From Nitrospirota bacterium (lineage in GTDB: Bacteria; Nitrospirota; Nitrospiria; JACQBZ01), in NCBI GenBank assembly GCA_016200255.1, contig JACQFA010000092.1:1-47734 (forward strand): DNA of 47,734 bases, given 5' to 3'. Of the stretch, positions 8,153 to 15,814 are shown piece by piece. The notes beneath the pieces were generated by a model that made no database searches, had not been told where the DNA came from, and saw nothing but the letters and a program-made list of their open reading frames with translations. Every line of letters begins with the position of its first letter. Positions within the stretch are counted from its first letter, which is position 1. The position numbers were made by a program, and so were the translations under genes.

Positions 8153-8325
8153 TTCGCCATCCGCCGCTCCACCTCTTCATGCGGAATCCCCTTGCCCTCG
8201 TCAAGCTCTTTCAGGCCGCTGTCCACCTGCAGCTTGAAATACAACTCGGCCATGATGTCCTCGACGCTGACATCCTCCGGAAGGGATTCGATCATCTGAA
8301 TCACCTGCTTCTTGACATTCTTCAT
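8137..8325 (-). CDS. Antitoxin-like protein paired with a truncated RelE/ParE toxin
   Basis: From the ATG at 8325 the product has 62 residues: an N-terminal helical part (VKKQVIQMIESLPEDVSVEDIMAEL) and a charged C-terminus (GIPHEEVERRMAKWLKK). This pattern is typical of small antitoxins of RelE/ParE modules. The start is set by an excellent ribosome-binding site (AGGGAGGT, about 8 bases upstream); the frame extends 10 codons further without one. The downstream toxin overlaps its last codons but is cut short, so this is an orphan or surviving antitoxin. The exact antitoxin family is uncertain. Confidence 0.7.
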   Translation of the reverse strand: MKNVKKQVIQMIESLPEDVSVEDIMAELYFKLQVDSGLKELDEGKGIPHEEVERRMAKWLKK

Positions 8326-8345
8326 CGTCCTTACCTCCCTTACAA

Positions 8346-8374
8346 AATATACCACTTAACCGAATCGACTACAA
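8346..8374 (-). promoter_or_regulatory. Possible promoter of the antitoxin gene
   Basis: TATATT (8346-8351) lies 17 bases after TTGTAG (8369-8374) on the minus strand, about 20 bases before the antitoxin ATG. The -35 box is weak. Confidence 0.4.
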
Positions 8375-8423
8375 GCGGTTGGTTTTTTCTCACTCTCAGG
8401 CAAAGCGTCGTATCAGGAAGCAA

Positions 8424-9062
8424 TCACATAAACTTCCGTCGCTTGAACGCCTTAACATCTTCAGTGGTCAACTCAAACCATTCACCGTTTTTCCTTCTGT
8501 CCTGGAACCGTTTATGCCAATAGACTTCAATGCCGGTTGGGTCATCGGTTTTGATAGTATGAACCGTTACAACTTTCTCCGGAAGCTGTATGCCTAACTC
8601 ATATTCCCGTCTTCCAACAGCAGCACTTCTGCCAATCTTGTAATAGCGGCCTGACTTCATAAGGTAGACGAACCCAGTAGGTTCAGCGGGGGCTAACTCG
8701 TTCAATTTTTGTGATGAAGGTCCGTCGGGACCGGCGAGTTCGGCGCATATTTTGATTACTGGGAAAGAAGGGTCCTGCTTAGATTTACGGCGTATTTCCC
8801 CCTCAACAGGAAAATGGCCCAGTTCGTGAATGAGCCCCACATACTTTTCGACGAGTTTACTCTCTTCATAGGCTATCGCCATCTTGTTTGGAGAAAACCC
8901 AGCTTCCAACAACGCATCGCCCCACCGTAGCCAGTAACCCGGATACCAATCGGATATTTTAATCCCTGTTTCGCTTTCAAATTTTTCTCTGCCAAGCGGC
9001 TTACCACCATTAGCCTTACCTGTCCGCCTGATCTCGTCAAGGATGTGTTGTTTGTCGATCAT
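8424..9062 (-). CDS. GIY-YIG nuclease (T5orf172/Mug113-like) with N-terminal DNA-binding repeats
   Basis: The 212-residue product has two parts. Residues 1-115 contain two copies of a repeat resembling the homing-endonuclease-associated module, the first reading LDEIRRTG...NGGKPLGREKF...GYWLRWGDALLEAGFSPNK. Residues 128-210 form a GIY-YIG-type nuclease domain of the T5orf172/Mug113 class (GFVYLMKSGRYYKIGRS, then EVYWHKRFQDRR and NGEWFELT). GIY-YIG enzymes cut DNA in mobile introns, restriction systems and repair. No intron or methylase is next to it. It starts 17 bases after the cysS stop, lies in AT-rich DNA beside a decayed toxin-antitoxin locus, and is probably acquired. Its target is unknown. 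Confidence 0.75.
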   Translation of the reverse strand: MIDKQHILDEIRRTGKANGGKPLGREKFESETGIKISDWYPGYWLRWGDALLEAGFSPNKMAIAYEESKLVEKYVGLIHELGHFPVEGEIRRKSKQDPSFPVIKICAELAGPDGPSSQKLNELAPAEPTGFVYLMKSGRYYKIGRSAAVGRREYELGIQLPEKVVTVHTIKTDDPTGIEVYWHKRFQDRRKNGEWFELTTEDVKAFKRRKFM

Positions 9063-9079
9063 GATCGATGCTGACTAAT

Positions 9080-10585
9080 TTATCGTTTGATCCTTGTCGT
9101 CCCGTCCGGCCGGTCTTCGATGATGATTCCGGCATGGGCGAGTTTTTTCCGAACGGTGTCGGCGCGCGACCAGTCTTTGTTTCGGCGCGCTTCTTCACGC
9201 TCCATTATAAGAGTCTGCACCTGCTCGTCGCTCAGATCAATCTTAGCAACATGAGCCTTTTCGGACATTCCAATTTTATCAGAGAGTTTAAGTTCATCAG
9301 AGAGTTCAAGATAAAGCTTCACTCCTTTCACCCTCCATGATTCAGGATCCAATTGAAACAATCCTAATACTTTTCCCAGCTTTTGAAAAGTGGACTCAAT
9401 CTGCTTTGCAGTACTTTTTGAAATGCCCTCCTGCGTCATCCGGTTCATGGTCGATCGCAATTTCTGAAACTCGGCAATAGCTATCGCCGTATTGAAGTCG
9501 TCATCCATCGCTTTTTCAAATCGTTTCTTAAAATTCTGAAGCGCGATGCGGGCTTGTTTGTCGGCACGGCCGACGCTCAGCGTGTTCTCCCTGAGCCTCA
9601 GGAACAGATCATAGAAATTATCCAGCCCCGCCTTGGCCGATTTCAGCGCGTCGTCCGAAAAATCGATCGGGCTGCGATACTGCGTCGAGACGAGGAAGTA
9701 GCGAAGGACTTCGGCCGTCACGGCCTCCGGCCAGGGCGATTTTTCGAAAACCTCCCGGATCGTGAAAAAATTTCCGAGCGACTTGGACATCTTTTCCTGA
9801 TTCACATTCACGAAGCCGTTGTGGATCCAGGTCCGCGCGAACGGTTTTCCGGTCGCGCCCTCCGACTGTGCGATCTCGTTTTCGTGATGGGGAAAGATGA
9901 GGTCCTTGCCGCCGCCGTGAATGTCGAGGCCGCGGCCGAGCAGCTTCAGCGCCATCGCGGAGCATTCGATATGCCAGCCGGGCCGGCCCGGCCCCCACGG
10001 ACTGTCCCAGGTCGGCTCGCCGGGTTTGGAGGCCTTCCAGAGCGCGAAGTCCAGCGGGTTCTCTTTTCGCTCATCCACCTCCACGCGCGCGCCGGCCGCC
10101 AACTCGTCCGCGTCCCGCTTTGAAAGCTTGCCGTAGTTTTTGAAACGCTTCACCCGGTAATAGACGTCCCCGTCAATCGCGTAGGCCGTCTCTTTCTTGA
10201 CCAGCGTCTCGATCAGCCGGATCATTTCGGGAATGTATTCGGTCGCTTTCGGTTCCCGGTCGGCGGGCTGCACGCCGAGACGGCTCATGTCCTCGCGATA
10301 GGCCCGGATGTAGGTCTCGGCCACATCGAGCCACGGCTTGCCTTCCTGGTTTGCCCGCTTGATGATTTTGTCGTCGACGTCCGTGAAGTTCTTGACGTAA
10401 CGGACCTTGTACTTTTTGTAGTCCAGATACCGCCGGATGACATCAAAAACGACGGCCGATCGGGCGTGGCCCAAATGACAAAGGTCATAGACCGTCACGC
10501 CGCAAACGTACATCCCGACGTTCCGGTTCCGCACCGGACGGAACGGCTCCTTCTTTCCGGTCAAGGTATTTGTGATCTTCAGCAT
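9080..10585 (-). CDS. cysS: Cysteinyl-tRNA synthetase
   Basis: The 501-residue product is a class Ia aminoacyl-tRNA synthetase that charges tRNA-Cys. It shows the HIGH-type motif HLGH (37-40), KMSKS (265-269) and zinc ligands equivalent to those of the E. coli enzyme: Cys28, Cys208, His233 and Glu237. Length and order are normal. It follows pcm by 7 bases in a surE-pcm-cysS group. The last ~150 codons (9080 to about 9540) are strikingly AT-rich compared with the first 350, although the frame is intact and the C-terminal helical domain continues to the end. This suggests the 3' part was replaced by recombination with foreign DNA. Confidence 0.96.
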   Translation of the reverse strand: MLKITNTLTGKKEPFRPVRNRNVGMYVCGVTVYDLCHLGHARSAVVFDVIRRYLDYKKYKVRYVKNFTDVDDKIIKRANQEGKPWLDVAETYIRAYREDMSRLGVQPADREPKATEYIPEMIRLIETLVKKETAYAIDGDVYYRVKRFKNYGKLSKRDADELAAGARVEVDERKENPLDFALWKASKPGEPTWDSPWGPGRPGWHIECSAMALKLLGRGLDIHGGGKDLIFPHHENEIAQSEGATGKPFARTWIHNGFVNVNQEKMSKSLGNFFTIREVFEKSPWPEAVTAEVLRYFLVSTQYRSPIDFSDDALKSAKAGLDNFYDLFLRLRENTLSVGRADKQARIALQNFKKRFEKAMDDDFNTAIAIAEFQKLRSTMNRMTQEGISKSTAKQIESTFQKLGKVLGLFQLDPESWRVKGVKLYLELSDELKLSDKIGMSEKAHVAKIDLSDEQVQTLIMEREEARRNKDWSRADTVRKKLAHAGIIIEDRPDGTTRIKR

Positions 10586-10592
10586 CCGGTTC

Positions 10593-11249
10593 TCACGCGT
10601 TTTCAGCCACCCAGCCGTGGCCGCCGATCAGCGGCACGAAGACGCATCCGGTGAGGGAGGACTGCTCGACCCCGGCCGGGGTCTTCGTCACTTTCTTTAA
10701 TACTTGGGTCGTCCGGTCGCCCACCGGAATGAGCATCCGTCCGCCTTCCTTCAATTGTTCGAGCAGCGGAGGGGGCACCTCCGGCGACCCGGCCGTCACC
10801 AGGATGGCGTCGAAGGGGGATTGATCCTTCCAGCCGTAGGTCCCGTCGAAGATTTTGACGGCGACATTCCGATAGCCCAGCGACGCAAGCACCCACCGGG
10901 CCTTGTCGGCCAGGCCCGCGATCCGCTCGATCGAATAAATCCGCGCGGCCAACTCGGCCAGAACCGCGGTCTGATATCCCGAGCCGGTTCCGATCTCAAG
11001 AACCCGCTCGGACCCTTTGAGCTCGAGCGCCTCGGTCATCAGGGCCACCATGTACGGCTGCGAGATCGTCTGGCGCTCGCCGATCGGCAGCGCATGATCG
11101 CCGTAGGCGCGGTCCCGCAGCGCCTCCTCGATGAAGAGATGCCGCGGCACCCGTCCCATCGCCGACAGCACGCGCGGGTCTTTGATGCCCCTCGCCACGA
11201 GCTGCTCGTCCACCATCTTCAGCCGCGCGCGTTCGTAGTCGTTTGCCAT
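10593..11249 (-). CDS. pcm: Protein-L-isoaspartate O-methyltransferase
   Basis: The 218-residue product is a soluble SAM-dependent methyltransferase that starts repair of isoaspartyl residues formed as proteins age. Motif I (VLEIGTGSGYQTAVLAEL) is near residue 80. The family-specific N-terminal part is present (MVDEQLVARGIKDPRVLSAMGRVPRHLFI, broken by variation), with the YGDHALPIGERQTISQPY block that binds the substrate. It follows surE by 26 bases; surE-pcm linkage is widespread and fits a joint role in stationary-phase survival. Confidence 0.95.
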   Translation of the reverse strand: MANDYERARLKMVDEQLVARGIKDPRVLSAMGRVPRHLFIEEALRDRAYGDHALPIGERQTISQPYMVALMTEALELKGSERVLEIGTGSGYQTAVLAELAARIYSIERIAGLADKARWVLASLGYRNVAVKIFDGTYGWKDQSPFDAILVTAGSPEVPPPLLEQLKEGGRMLIPVGDRTTQVLKKVTKTPAGVEQSSLTGCVFVPLIGGHGWVAENA

Positions 11250-11275
11250 CGGCAGGACCCTGCTTTCGGTTGGAA

Positions 11276-12076
11276 CTAGGGTGAAGACCGGGTGCGGCGG
11301 CCGGGGCGCGTCCGCTTGTTCGGCGGCATCAACCGTTTCTCCCAGTCCCGAAGGGCCGCCAGCGCGGTGTAGTTGGTCAGGTCGAGATGAACGGGCGTCA
11401 CCGAGATCCGGCCGCCTTCCACCGCCTCCTGATCCGTGTCCTTCCGCTCCTCCCAGGAAATCCGGTTTCCGCCGATCCAGTAATAGGTCTTCCCGCGCGG
11501 GTCCTGTTTTTTAATCACGTTGTTGGAATCGAACATCCGCCGGCCCAGGCAGGTGACGCGCATTCCCTTGACCTCACCCGGCGGAAGGTCGGGGACGTTG
11601 ACATTCAAGAGGGTATCGGGAGGAAGTCCCGCGCGATGGACCTGCCGGACCAGACGGACCGCAAACCGCGCCGCGGTCTCAAAATGAAAGCGGTCCTCGC
11701 CCAATTGTGAGACGGCGATCGAGGGAATTCCCAGAAGCGTTCCCTCCATCGCGGCCGAAACCGTTCCGGAATAGGTGACGTCGTCCCCGAGGTTGCCGCC
11801 CCGGTTGATGCCGGAGACGACCAGATGGGGACGCCGCGGCAGGATTTCATTCACGGCGAGATTCACACAGTCCGTGGGCGTTCCGCTGATGCCGAACATG
11901 CGGGGGCCCATCACCTCGATCCGGAGGGGTTTGTGCAACGTGAGCGAGTGGCCGGCCGCCGTGCGCTCGCGGTCCGGCGCCACGACGTAAACCTCGCCGA
12001 GTCGCTTGAGCGCCCGGGCCAGGATCAGGATCCCCTCCGACCGGATGCCGTCGTCGTTTGTGACCAGGATCAGCAT
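11276..12076 (-). CDS. surE: 5'/3'-nucleotidase SurE
   Basis: From the ATG at 12076 the product has 266 residues and begins MLILVTNDDG, the metal-binding signature of SurE (Asn and two Asp). Further blocks are VVAPDRERTAAGHSLT, SGTPTDCVNLA, VSGINRGGNLGDDVTYSGTVSAAMEG and a C-terminal VTPVHLDLTNY. SurE removes phosphate from nucleoside monophosphates and short polyphosphate. The frame is open for 32 more codons upstream, but these run through the tRNA-Pro region and are not coding. There is no strong Shine-Dalgarno. tRNA-Pro lies 54 bases upstream on the same strand, after a perfect hairpin. Confidence 0.94.
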   Translation of the reverse strand: MLILVTNDDGIRSEGILILARALKRLGEVYVVAPDRERTAAGHSLTLHKPLRIEVMGPRMFGISGTPTDCVNLAVNEILPRRPHLVVSGINRGGNLGDDVTYSGTVSAAMEGTLLGIPSIAVSQLGEDRFHFETAARFAVRLVRQVHRAGLPPDTLLNVNVPDLPPGEVKGMRVTCLGRRMFDSNNVIKKQDPRGKTYYWIGGNRISWEERKDTDQEAVEGGRISVTPVHLDLTNYTALAALRDWEKRLMPPNKRTRPGRRTRSSP

Positions 12077-12085
12077 AGAGAAGTA

Positions 12086-12104
12086 AATGGTGAATCGTAA
12101 ATAG
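12086..12104. repeat. Short dispersed repeat, copy 1 (near surE start)
   Basis: This 19-base stretch (on the minus strand CTATTTACGATTCACCATT) matches 18 of 19 bases at 42526-42544. Both copies lie just upstream of a minus-strand start codon. Confidence 0.5.
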
Positions 12105-12107
12105 AGG

Positions 12108-12131
12108 AAAATTTCCCTGGCGGGAAATTTT
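12108..12131 (-). terminator. Perfect hairpin abutting the 3' end of tRNA-Pro
   Basis: Arms AAAATTTCCC and GGGAAATTTT pair perfectly around a 4-base loop. On the minus strand the hairpin starts at the discriminator base of tRNA-Pro and ends in four Ts, so it may end transcription or guide 3' processing before surE. Confidence 0.55.
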
Positions 12132-12204
12132 CGGGGCGGGCGGATTTGAACCGCCGACCACTCGCACCCCAAGCGAGTACGCTACCGGACTGCGCTACGC
12201 CCCG
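12131..12204 (-). tRNA. tRNA-Pro(GGG)
   Basis: A full cloverleaf is seen on the minus strand: acceptor stem CGGGGCG/CGCCCCG, anticodon stem CTCGC/GCGAG with loop TTGGGGT (anticodon GGG), T-loop TTCAAAT and discriminator A at 12131. The CCA end is not encoded, unlike the other five tRNAs here. It lies between merR and surE, an order often seen in Deltaproteobacteria-like genomes. Confidence 0.95.
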
Positions 12205-12272
12205 ATTTGAACCGGCATGGACGGCCGAGAAGCGGAGGGGCGACTTGTGAACAGATCCCGTTTCGCAGCCGA

Positions 12273-12650
12273 TTAATTTTTCTTTTCGTGTGATGACAGA
12301 ATTCGCAATATCTCGGCCAGTTCGCCCCGGAGCCGGTAGACAAACTCCTTCGAGATCGGCCGGGCCGTGGTTTCGGAAGGCCCGCCGCTTCGCGCCGCCA
12401 GCGCCTTCCGTGCTCCGGCAATCGTAAAACCTTTTTCATAGAGCATCTGCTTGATCTTCAAAATGGTTTCGATATCTTTTTTCTGATAGATCCGCTGACC
12501 GCCACGGCTTTTCTGAGGACGGAGGATCGGAAACTCGGATTCCCAATACCGCAGGACGTACGCTTCGAGGCCCGTGGTGGCGCTCACTTCGCTGATCTTG
12601 TAAAACAACCGCTCGTGCCCATTGGAGTCTGAACGGGAGTCCGGGTCCAT
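12273..12650 (-). CDS. MerR-family transcriptional regulator
   Basis: The product has a MerR winged-helix domain beginning [22 protein letters not shown], with the wing block [21 protein letters not shown]. It is the short type (about 125 residues) that follows the IHF gene in many bacteria. It has no cysteine pattern of the metal-sensing MerR proteins, so its signal is unknown. I chose the ATG at 12650, 16 residues before the domain. The frame continues upstream to a TTG at 12710, one base after the ihfA stop, and that longer 145-residue form is possible. ihfA, this gene and tRNA-Pro form a commonly conserved cluster. Confidence 0.85.
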   Translation of the reverse strand: MDPDSRSDSNGHERLFYKISEVSATTGLEAYVLRYWESEFPILRPQKSRGGQRIYQKKDIETILKIKQMLYEKGFTIAGARKALAARSGGPSETTARPISKEFVYRLRGELAEILRILSSHEKKN

Positions 12651-12711
12651 CCTCTCTTCAGGGCGGCCTGGATCTTCCGGCCCGGGACTGGACTTTTTTT
12701 TCAAGGGCAAC

Positions 12712-12990
12712 CTACGACTTGTTTACAAATTTTTTAAACACCTGGCTGGGCCGAAACGTCACCACGCGCCTCGGCGTGATCCCGATCTCCTGGCCTGTTT
12801 TCGGATTCCGACCTTTGCGGGCCCGTTTGCTACGGACGACGAAATTTCCAAACCCGGCGATCTTGACCGTCTCGCCTTTTTGAAGCACGCTCTTGATCGT
12901 GTTCAAAACGGTCTCGATGATCTCAGCCGCTTCTTTCTTTGAAATTCCGACCCGCTCGTAAACCTCATTAGCAATGTCGGCTTTTCTCAT
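12712..12990 (-). CDS. ihfA: Integration host factor alpha-type HU/IHF protein
   Basis: The 92-residue product is a full-length HU/IHF-family DNA-bending protein: helices [24 protein letters not shown] (broken by variation), the [12 protein letters not shown] strand turn, and the beta arm [18 protein letters not shown] with the conserved Pro that inserts into DNA. The dimer bends DNA in recombination, replication and promoter activation. An AAGGAGG ribosome-binding site and a clear promoter lie upstream. The alpha-type assignment follows its merR/tRNA-Pro context; HU cannot be excluded from sequence alone. Confidence 0.92.
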   Translation of the reverse strand: MRKADIANEVYERVGISKKEAAEIIETVLNTIKSVLQKGETVKIAGFGNFVVRSKRARKGRNPKTGQEIGITPRRVVTFRPSQVFKKFVNKS

Positions 12991-13041
12991 TCAGGTCCTC
13001 CTTATCTTGGACATCAAGACCGGTGTCAAAAAATTGAACAT

Positions 13042-13070
13042 AAAATACAACAGGTTAGAGTGAAAGTCAA
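13042..13070 (-). promoter_or_regulatory. Promoter of ihfA
   Basis: TTGACT (13065-13070) and TATTTT (13042-13047) are 17 bases apart on the minus strand. The -35 box overlaps the htrA stop, so ihfA is uncoupled from the amino-acid operon. A second weaker pair (TTGACA with GATAAG, spacing 17) lies closer to the start. Confidence 0.6.
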
Positions 13071-14227
13071 GGGAAAACACGCGCCGGCCGATCTTCCGAT
13101 CGGACCTTGATCTCTTCAATCCTTCCGTCCCGCCAAACAGTCAAAGCCCATTCAGCCCCGACGCCGCCATCGGCGATGATCCGTTGAAGTCGTCCGACAT
13201 CCGTCATGTCCATGCCATCCACTTGCAAAATTCGATCGGCCGGACGAAGTCCGGATCGCCAGGCCGGACTTTCCCATTGAACCGACTGCACTGAGACGCC
13301 GTCACGGATGCGCTGTTCCAGGGGAACGGACCAAACCTGAAGGCCGAGCCAGGCCGTTTCGACCGGTCGACGCTTCAAGACCTCCTCGACAAACTGGCGG
13401 GCCATGTTGATCGGAATGGCAAACCCGATGCCGTGTCCCGTCGGCATGATCGCCGTATTGATGCCGATCACCTCGGCATCGATATTGACGAGCGGGCCGC
13501 CGCTGTTTCCGTAATTGATCGAAGCATCGGTTTGAATGAAATTTTCGCGGGAGGTGATCCCGAGATGCGACCGGCCGGTGGCGCTGATGACGCCCACCGT
13601 AAAGGTCTGGGCCAGACCCAACGGACTGCCGACCGCCAGGGCCCATTCGCCGGATTCAAGCCGGTCGGAATCGCCGAGATCTGCCGACGGGAAGGGCCCT
13701 TCGCCTACGAGTTGCAGCAGGGCCAGGTCGGCGCGGGAGTCCTGGCCGATCACGCGTGCCGGGAATTCCCGGCCGTCCGACAAGACGGCATGGATTTCGT
13801 TCGCATGTTTGACGACATGATCGTTGGTGAGAACATAACCGGCCGGATGGATGAGAAAACCGGAGCCGACGCCCTCCTGTTTCATCATGATTTCCTTCGA
13901 CCATCCCAAAAGCCGTTTGATAAAACCCTCGAAGAGCCATTCGTTGGGTTTGCGATGAAACGGGTTCCAGCCCTCCCGCAGTTCCTGGACCGTCTTGAGA
14001 TGAACCACCGTCGGCGCCAGCGTCTTCGCAATCCGGACGAAGGCGGTGCGCGGCATCAGATTCTCGACCGCCGAAACGGTTTGACGCTCCGCCCCCTGTC
14101 CCGGAGCATCGGAAACGACCGCCTCGCGTGCGAGCGGGCGGTCGGCCGCCTTCTCACAGGCCGTGACCGGCGCCAGGAAAAGTCCGAGAAGGAGCCAGGT
14201 TCCGATGCGCGCAATTTCCCCGACCAT
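13067..14227 (-). CDS. HtrA/DegP-like serine protease, predicted lipoprotein
   Basis: The 386-residue product has a lipoprotein signal (WLLLGLFLAPVTAC, Cys24 lipidated), a trypsin-like domain and one C-terminal PDZ domain (about 290-380; WRSGLRPADRILQVDGM). The catalytic triad is visible: His137 in TNDHVV, Asp167 in SRADLALL and Ser242 in GNSGGPL. It should be an envelope protease/chaperone degrading misfolded proteins. It begins 3 bases after cimA, so it appears to be the last gene of an amino-acid operon, an unexpected partner. One PDZ domain makes it closer to DegS-type than to DegP-type proteins. Confidence 0.9.
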   Translation of the reverse strand: MVGEIARIGTWLLLGLFLAPVTACEKAADRPLAREAVVSDAPGQGAERQTVSAVENLMPRTAFVRIAKTLAPTVVHLKTVQELREGWNPFHRKPNEWLFEGFIKRLLGWSKEIMMKQEGVGSGFLIHPAGYVLTNDHVVKHANEIHAVLSDGREFPARVIGQDSRADLALLQLVGEGPFPSADLGDSDRLESGEWALAVGSPLGLAQTFTVGVISATGRSHLGITSRENFIQTDASINYGNSGGPLVNIDAEVIGINTAIMPTGHGIGFAIPINMARQFVEEVLKRRPVETAWLGLQVWSVPLEQRIRDGVSVQSVQWESPAWRSGLRPADRILQVDGMDMTDVGRLQRIIADGGVGAEWALTVWRDGRIEEIKVRSEDRPARVFP

Positions 14228-14230
14228 GAC

Positions 14231-15808
14231 CTACCGCTTCTTTCTCTGATCCTGCAGAAGTTTGTACTCGACGCTGTCGACCAGGGCCTGCCAGCTCGCC
14301 TCGATGATGTTCTCCGAGACGCCGACCGTGCCCCATTTGCGGGTCCGGTCGCCGGACTCGATCAGTACGCGCACCCGCGCCGCCGTTCCCTTGTCGGCCG
14401 CCAGCACCCGCACCTTGTAGTCCAGCAGCTTCATCTCTTTGAGTTGAGGATAGAATTTGTCCAGCGCTTTTCGCAGCGCATGGTCCAGCGCGTTCACCGG
14501 CCCGTTGCCGACCGCCGCGGTATGCTCGACATGGTTGCCCACCTTCACCGTGATCGTGGCCTCCGAGATCGGCTCCTCGCGATCCTTCCGTTTTTCAACG
14601 ATGACGCGAAACCCGATTAGATCGAAGAACCGCTGGTGCGTCCCCTCGGCCTTGCGCATGAGGAGTTCGAACGAGCCCTCGGCCCCTTCGAATTGAAAAC
14701 CCTGGTGTTCCAGATCTTTCAGTGTTTCCAGAAGATGCATCAGCTTCGGACTTTTCTTCTTCAGCCGGATCCGGAATTCATTCGCCTTGCCCAGCAAAAC
14801 GCTCCGCCCGGCATAGTCCGAGACCAGAATTCGCTGACGGTTGCCCACGAGATCCGGCCGGACATGTTCGTAGGTGAGCGGGTTTTTCTGGACGGCATGG
14901 ACATGCACCCCGCCTTTGTGCGCGAAGGCGCTGTCGCCGACATACGGCTGGTGCTTCTCGGGAGACAGGTTGGCGATCTCGGTCACGAACCGCGAGACCT
15001 CCTTGAGATGTCCGAGCTGCTCGTCCGAGATGCAGTCCACCTTCATCTTGAGTTTGAGGTTGGGCAGAATGGAGCAGAGGTTCGCGTTCCCGCATCGCTC
15101 GCCGAATCCGTTGACCGTCCCCTGGACCTGAACCGCCCCCAGTTCGACCGCGATGATCGAATTGGCCACGGCCATGTCCGAATCGTTGTGGGCATGGATG
15201 CCCAGCGGAACCCGGATCTCCTGGGCCACCGTCGAAAAAATCTCCCTCACCTCCCAGGGCATCGTCCCGCCGTTGGTGTCGCACAGGATGATGCAGCCGG
15301 CGCCGGCCGCCTCGGCCTCTTTCAATGTTCTAAGCGCGTAGTCCGGATTGGCCTTGTAGCCGTCGAAGAAATGCTCGGCATCGTAGAAAACCCTCTTCCG
15401 CTTGGACCGGAGGTATTGAATCGAGTCGGCGATCAGTTCCAGGTTCTTCTTGAGCGAAATGCCCAGCGCATCCGTGACATGGAAGTCCCAGCTTTTTCCG
15501 AACAGCGTGATCAGGTCGGTGCCCGAGGCCAGAAGCGCCCGGATGTTGGCGTCCTTGGCGACCGGGTTGTCGGCCTTTCGTGTCGCGCCGAAGGCCGCAA
15601 TTTTCGCGTTTTTCAACGGGAGCCGCCGGACCTGCTTGAAGAACTGGATGTCCTTGGGATTGGAGCCGGGCCATCCGCCCTCGATGTAATGCACGCCCAG
15701 GCGGTCCAGTTGCTCGGCCACGCGGAGCTTGTCCTCGACCGAAAACGAAACATCCTCGGCCTGGGCCCCGTCCCGCAGGGTGGTGTCGTAGATCTCGACA
15801 AAATGCAT
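14231..15808 (-). CDS. cimA: (R)-citramalate synthase
   Basis: The 525-residue product belongs to the isopropylmalate/homocitrate synthase family. It has the N-terminal TIM barrel signature [21 protein letters not shown] (metal-binding Asp), the LCDTNGG strand and the metal ligands in [11 protein letters not shown], then a C-terminal LeuA-type allosteric domain (about 395-520). Its length and HEDVKWPGSNP-like pattern ([11 protein letters not shown]) fit citramalate synthase. The enzyme condenses acetyl-CoA and pyruvate to citramalate, the threonine-independent entry to isoleucine. The C-terminal domain is probably the site of isoleucine feedback inhibition. It lies 6 bases after lysC. Confidence 0.92.
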   Translation of the reverse strand: MHFVEIYDTTLRDGAQAEDVSFSVEDKLRVAEQLDRLGVHYIEGGWPGSNPKDIQFFKQVRRLPLKNAKIAAFGATRKADNPVAKDANIRALLASGTDLITLFGKSWDFHVTDALGISLKKNLELIADSIQYLRSKRKRVFYDAEHFFDGYKANPDYALRTLKEAEAAGAGCIILCDTNGGTMPWEVREIFSTVAQEIRVPLGIHAHNDSDMAVANSIIAVELGAVQVQGTVNGFGERCGNANLCSILPNLKLKMKVDCISDEQLGHLKEVSRFVTEIANLSPEKHQPYVGDSAFAHKGGVHVHAVQKNPLTYEHVRPDLVGNRQRILVSDYAGRSVLLGKANEFRIRLKKKSPKLMHLLETLKDLEHQGFQFEGAEGSFELLMRKAEGTHQRFFDLIGFRVIVEKRKDREEPISEATITVKVGNHVEHTAAVGNGPVNALDHALRKALDKFYPQLKEMKLLDYKVRVLAADKGTAARVRVLIESGDRTRKWGTVGVSENIIEASWQALVDSVEYKLLQDQRKKR

Positions 15809-15814
15809 GAACGC

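Noticed and set aside
12077..12172. N-terminal extension of SurE by 32 codons
   Set aside because: It translates tRNA-Pro and its hairpin; SurE begins at the conserved MLILVTNDDG.
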